Shown one piece after another: positions 3,652 to 5,275 of a stretch of 5,275 nucleotides of DNA. The stretch covers positions 1-5,275 of the forward strand of contig JBHHZI010000198.1 of the NCBI GenBank assembly GCA_046757965.1. The letters are read 5' to 3'. Made by a program: the position numbers and the translations under genes. Source of the stretch: JBHHZI01 sp046757965 (lineage in GTDB: Bacteria; Acidobacteriota; Polarisedimenticolia; SMYD01). Each line of letters opens with the position of its first letter. Position 1 is the first letter of the stretch. A model generated the notes under the pieces. That model did not search any database and was not told the DNA's origin. It worked only from the letters and a program-made list of their open reading frames with translations.

Positions 3652-5275
3652 ATGTCGACCAATGGCAACGGTGAACCCCCCGCTCGCAAACGGGTCATTT
3701 TCTCCAAGATCCAGACATCGATCCCGATCCCCAATCTGATCGAGGTTCAGAAGCGTTCCTACGAGCGTTTCCTCCAGATGTACGTGCCGCCCCAGGACCG
3801 GGAGGATACCGGTCTGCAGGCCGTCTTCAAGTCCATCTTTCCCATCTCGGATTTCCGGGAGAACTGCTCCCTGGAGTTCGTCGATTACTCCATCGGCACC
3901 TGGTCGTGCAAGTGCGGCCGGTTGCAAGGGCTCGACAAGCTCCGCATCAGTTGTCGCCGGTGCAAGGGTCTGATCATGGGCACGGCGCGCCGTTACAGCA
4001 AGATCACCTGTCCGCTGTGCGGGACGGAGAACGCCAATGACCCGGTGATCTGTGATGAGTGCGGCGACACCGTCGACCTGCAGTTCAAGTACGACGTCGA
4101 CGAGTGCCAGGAGCGCGGCATGACGTTCACCGTGCCCCTGAAGGTCACCGTGCGCCTCGTGGTGTTCGACAAGGCGACCGATGGCAAGGAGAAATCGATC
4201 CGGGATATCAAGGAGCAGGAGGTCTACTTCGGAGAGATCCCCCTCCTGACGGACAACGGCACGTTCATCATCAACGGAACGGAACGGGTCATCGTCAGTC
4301 AGCTCCACCGGTCGCCGGGTGTGTTCTTCCAGTCCACGGATGACCGCGCGGTGTTCATGGCCAAGGTGATCCCGTACCGCGGTTCCTGGGTGGAGTTCGA
4401 GTACGACCAAAAGAACCTGCTCTACGTGCGGATCGACCGGAAACGGAAGTTTCTCGGGTCGGTCTTTCTCCGGGTGCTCGGCCTGTCGTCGAATGAAGAG
4501 ATCTTGCAGAGGTTCTACCACTGCGAGGAGATCAGCTACGACGGAAAGAGTTTCCAGTGGAAGCTCAGCCCGGGTCTGATCGGTCACCGGAGCGTGGATG
4601 CCATCACCGCCAAGAGGGGGAAGGAGACCCTGGTCAAGAAGGGCCGGATGATCCGGAAGAACACGCTCCCCGCGCTCCAGAAGGCGAGGATCAAGTCCGT
4701 GCACGTCGCAGCCGAGGAGCTCGACGGGGCACGGGCCGTGTGCGATGTGTTCGACACCGAGACCGGGGAGGTGCTGGTCGAGGCGAACGAAGCGTTGACG
4801 ACCGAGAACTGGGAGGCGATCCTCGCCGCGAAGATCGGCCCGATCCAGGTGTTCTTCCCGGAGGATGACGAGCTCGGCCCGGTGCTGGCCGGCACTCTGG
4901 CCAAGGACACCGTCCGCTCGACCGAGGAGGCGTTGCTGGAGCTGTACCGCCGGCTGCGCCCCGGCGATCCACCGACGCTGGAATCGGCCCGCAATTTGTT
5001 CGAGAGCATGTTCTTCGATTCACAGCGCTACGATCTATCCCGTGTCGGCCGTCTCAAGTTCAATGCGAAGCTGGGAACGGATGCCGACCTGACCCAGACC
5101 ATCCTTTCCCGGGAAGACTTCTTCGCGGTCATCGCGTACTTCCTCCGGCTGCGACGAAACGCCACCGGCGTCGACGATATTGACCACCTCGGAAACCGCC
5201 GTGTCCGGTCCGTGGGCGAACTGCTGGAGAACCAGTTCCGGATCGGACTGATCCGGATGGAGCGGGCCATCAAGG
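3652..5275 (+). CDS. rpoB: DNA-directed RNA polymerase subunit beta, N-terminal part (runs off the window)
   Basis: The first 541 codons of the catalytic beta subunit are present, open to the window edge with no stop or frameshift. The N-terminus RVIFSKI...IPNLIEVQKRSYERFLQ starts the protrusion. IKEQEVYFGEIPLLT (186-200), DNGTFIINGTERVIVSQLHRSPGVFF (201-226) and PYRGSW (241-246) are near-invariant; ERVIV (211-215) includes the position of the N-terminal rifampicin-site valine. The lobe retains the extra region corresponding to E. coli insertion SI1, from about residue 284 to 403. LYRRLRPGDPPT, FFDSQRYDLSRVGRLKFN and DDIDHLGNRRVRSVGELLENQFRIGL lead towards the rifampicin cluster, which is just beyond the window. 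Unusually, about 61 residues with eight cysteines are inserted between G82 and Y147. The gene is separated from rplL by 93 nt; rpoC would be expected downstream. Confidence 0.98.
   Translation, partial: MSTNGNGEPPARKRVIFSKIQTSIPIPNLIEVQKRSYERFLQMYVPPQDREDTGLQAVFKSIFPISDFRENCSLEFVDYSIGTWSCKCGRLQGLDKLRISCRRCKGLIMGTARRYSKITCPLCGTENANDPVICDECGDTVDLQFKYDVDECQERGMTFTVPLKVTVRLVVFDKATDGKEKSIRDIKEQEVYFGEIPLLTDNGTFIINGTERVIVSQLHRSPGVFFQSTDDRAVFMAKVIPYRGSWVEFEYDQKNLLYVRIDRKRKFLGSVFLRVLGLSSNEEILQRFYHCEEISYDGKSFQWKLSPGLIGHRSVDAITAKRGKETLVKKGRMIRKNTLPALQKARIKSVHVAAEELDGARAVCDVFDTETGEVLVEANEALTTENWEAILAAKIGPIQVFFPEDDELGPVLAGTLAKDTVRSTEEALLELYRRLRPGDPPTLESARNLFESMFFDSQRYDLSRVGRLKFNAKLGTDADLTQTILSREDFFAVIAYFLRLRRNATGVDDIDHLGNRRVRSVGELLENQFRIGLIRMERAIK
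3907..4086 (+). other. Cysteine-rich (probable zinc-binding) insertion in RpoB
   Basis: By comparison with E. coli beta as I recall it (YRLGEPVFDVQECQ), residues about 86-145 here are extra: the flanks are DYSIG (78-82) and YDVDECQERG (147-156). Eight cysteines fall in ordered pairs: C86-x-C88, C101-xx-C104, C120-xx-C123 and C134-xx-C137. This is enough for two four-cysteine zinc sites, resembling two successive zinc ribbons. It lies in the region joining the protrusion and lobe, on the upstream-DNA side of the polymerase. Zinc binding is inferred from spacing only. I recall similar inserts in Acidobacteriota RpoB. Confidence 0.8.

Noticed and set aside
3580..4704. Minus-strand open frame (374 codons) opposite rpoB
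   Set aside because: It is a shadow of the rpoB codon bias: no ribosome binding site or recognisable domain, and the opposite strand is a near-invariant RpoB.

Overview
This is a 5.3 kb, GC-rich bacterial chromosomal segment carrying the classic translation/transcription cluster in its usual order, all on the + strand: end of tuf (EF-Tu), rpmG (L33), tRNA-Trp(CCA), secE, nusG, rplK (L11), rplA (L1), rplJ (L10), rplL (L7/L12) and the first 541 codons of rpoB. It is core genome. I see no mobile element, CRISPR array, integration site or foreign gene. Three starts are GTG (rpmG, secE, rplJ) and Shine-Dalgarno sequences are good.

Taxonomy is inference. The order tuf-rpmG-trnW-secE-nusG-rplKAJL-rpoB is widespread. 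The RpoB N-terminus carries a roughly 60-residue eight-cysteine insertion that I recall, without being able to look it up, from Acidobacteriota and some related high-GC phyla. An acidobacterial or neighbouring lineage is therefore my best guess.

Region by region: 1-57 ends tuf; rpmG follows after 9 nt, with its ribosome binding site overlapping the tuf stop. A complete tRNA-Trp with encoded CCA sits at 246-321. secE and nusG are 11 nt apart; NusG has a long acidic Ala/Pro-rich N-terminal extension ending at a perfect 10-bp mRNA hairpin. rplK and rplA have short spacers, rplA and rplJ overlap by 4 nt, and the rplJ-rplL (96 nt) and rplL-rpoB (93 nt) spacers are the only sizeable non-coding stretches after secE. 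No gene-free stretch exceeds 300 bases.

The genes supply elongation-phase machinery: EF-Tu and the GTPase-associated centre of the ribosome (L11, L10, L7/L12), the L1 stalk, L33, the translocon subunit SecE, the transcription-elongation factor NusG, and the RNA polymerase beta subunit that NusG binds. Co-transcription would keep their levels matched.

The least expected signal is non-coding: a motif GCCGGTnnATCG occurs four times, always between genes (upstream of secE, twice between rplJ and rplL, once between rplL and rpoB), and each copy can fold so that its GCCGGT arm pairs. This looks like a repeated RNA (or DNA) control element around the ribosomal-protein/RNA-polymerase operon. Its function is unknown.
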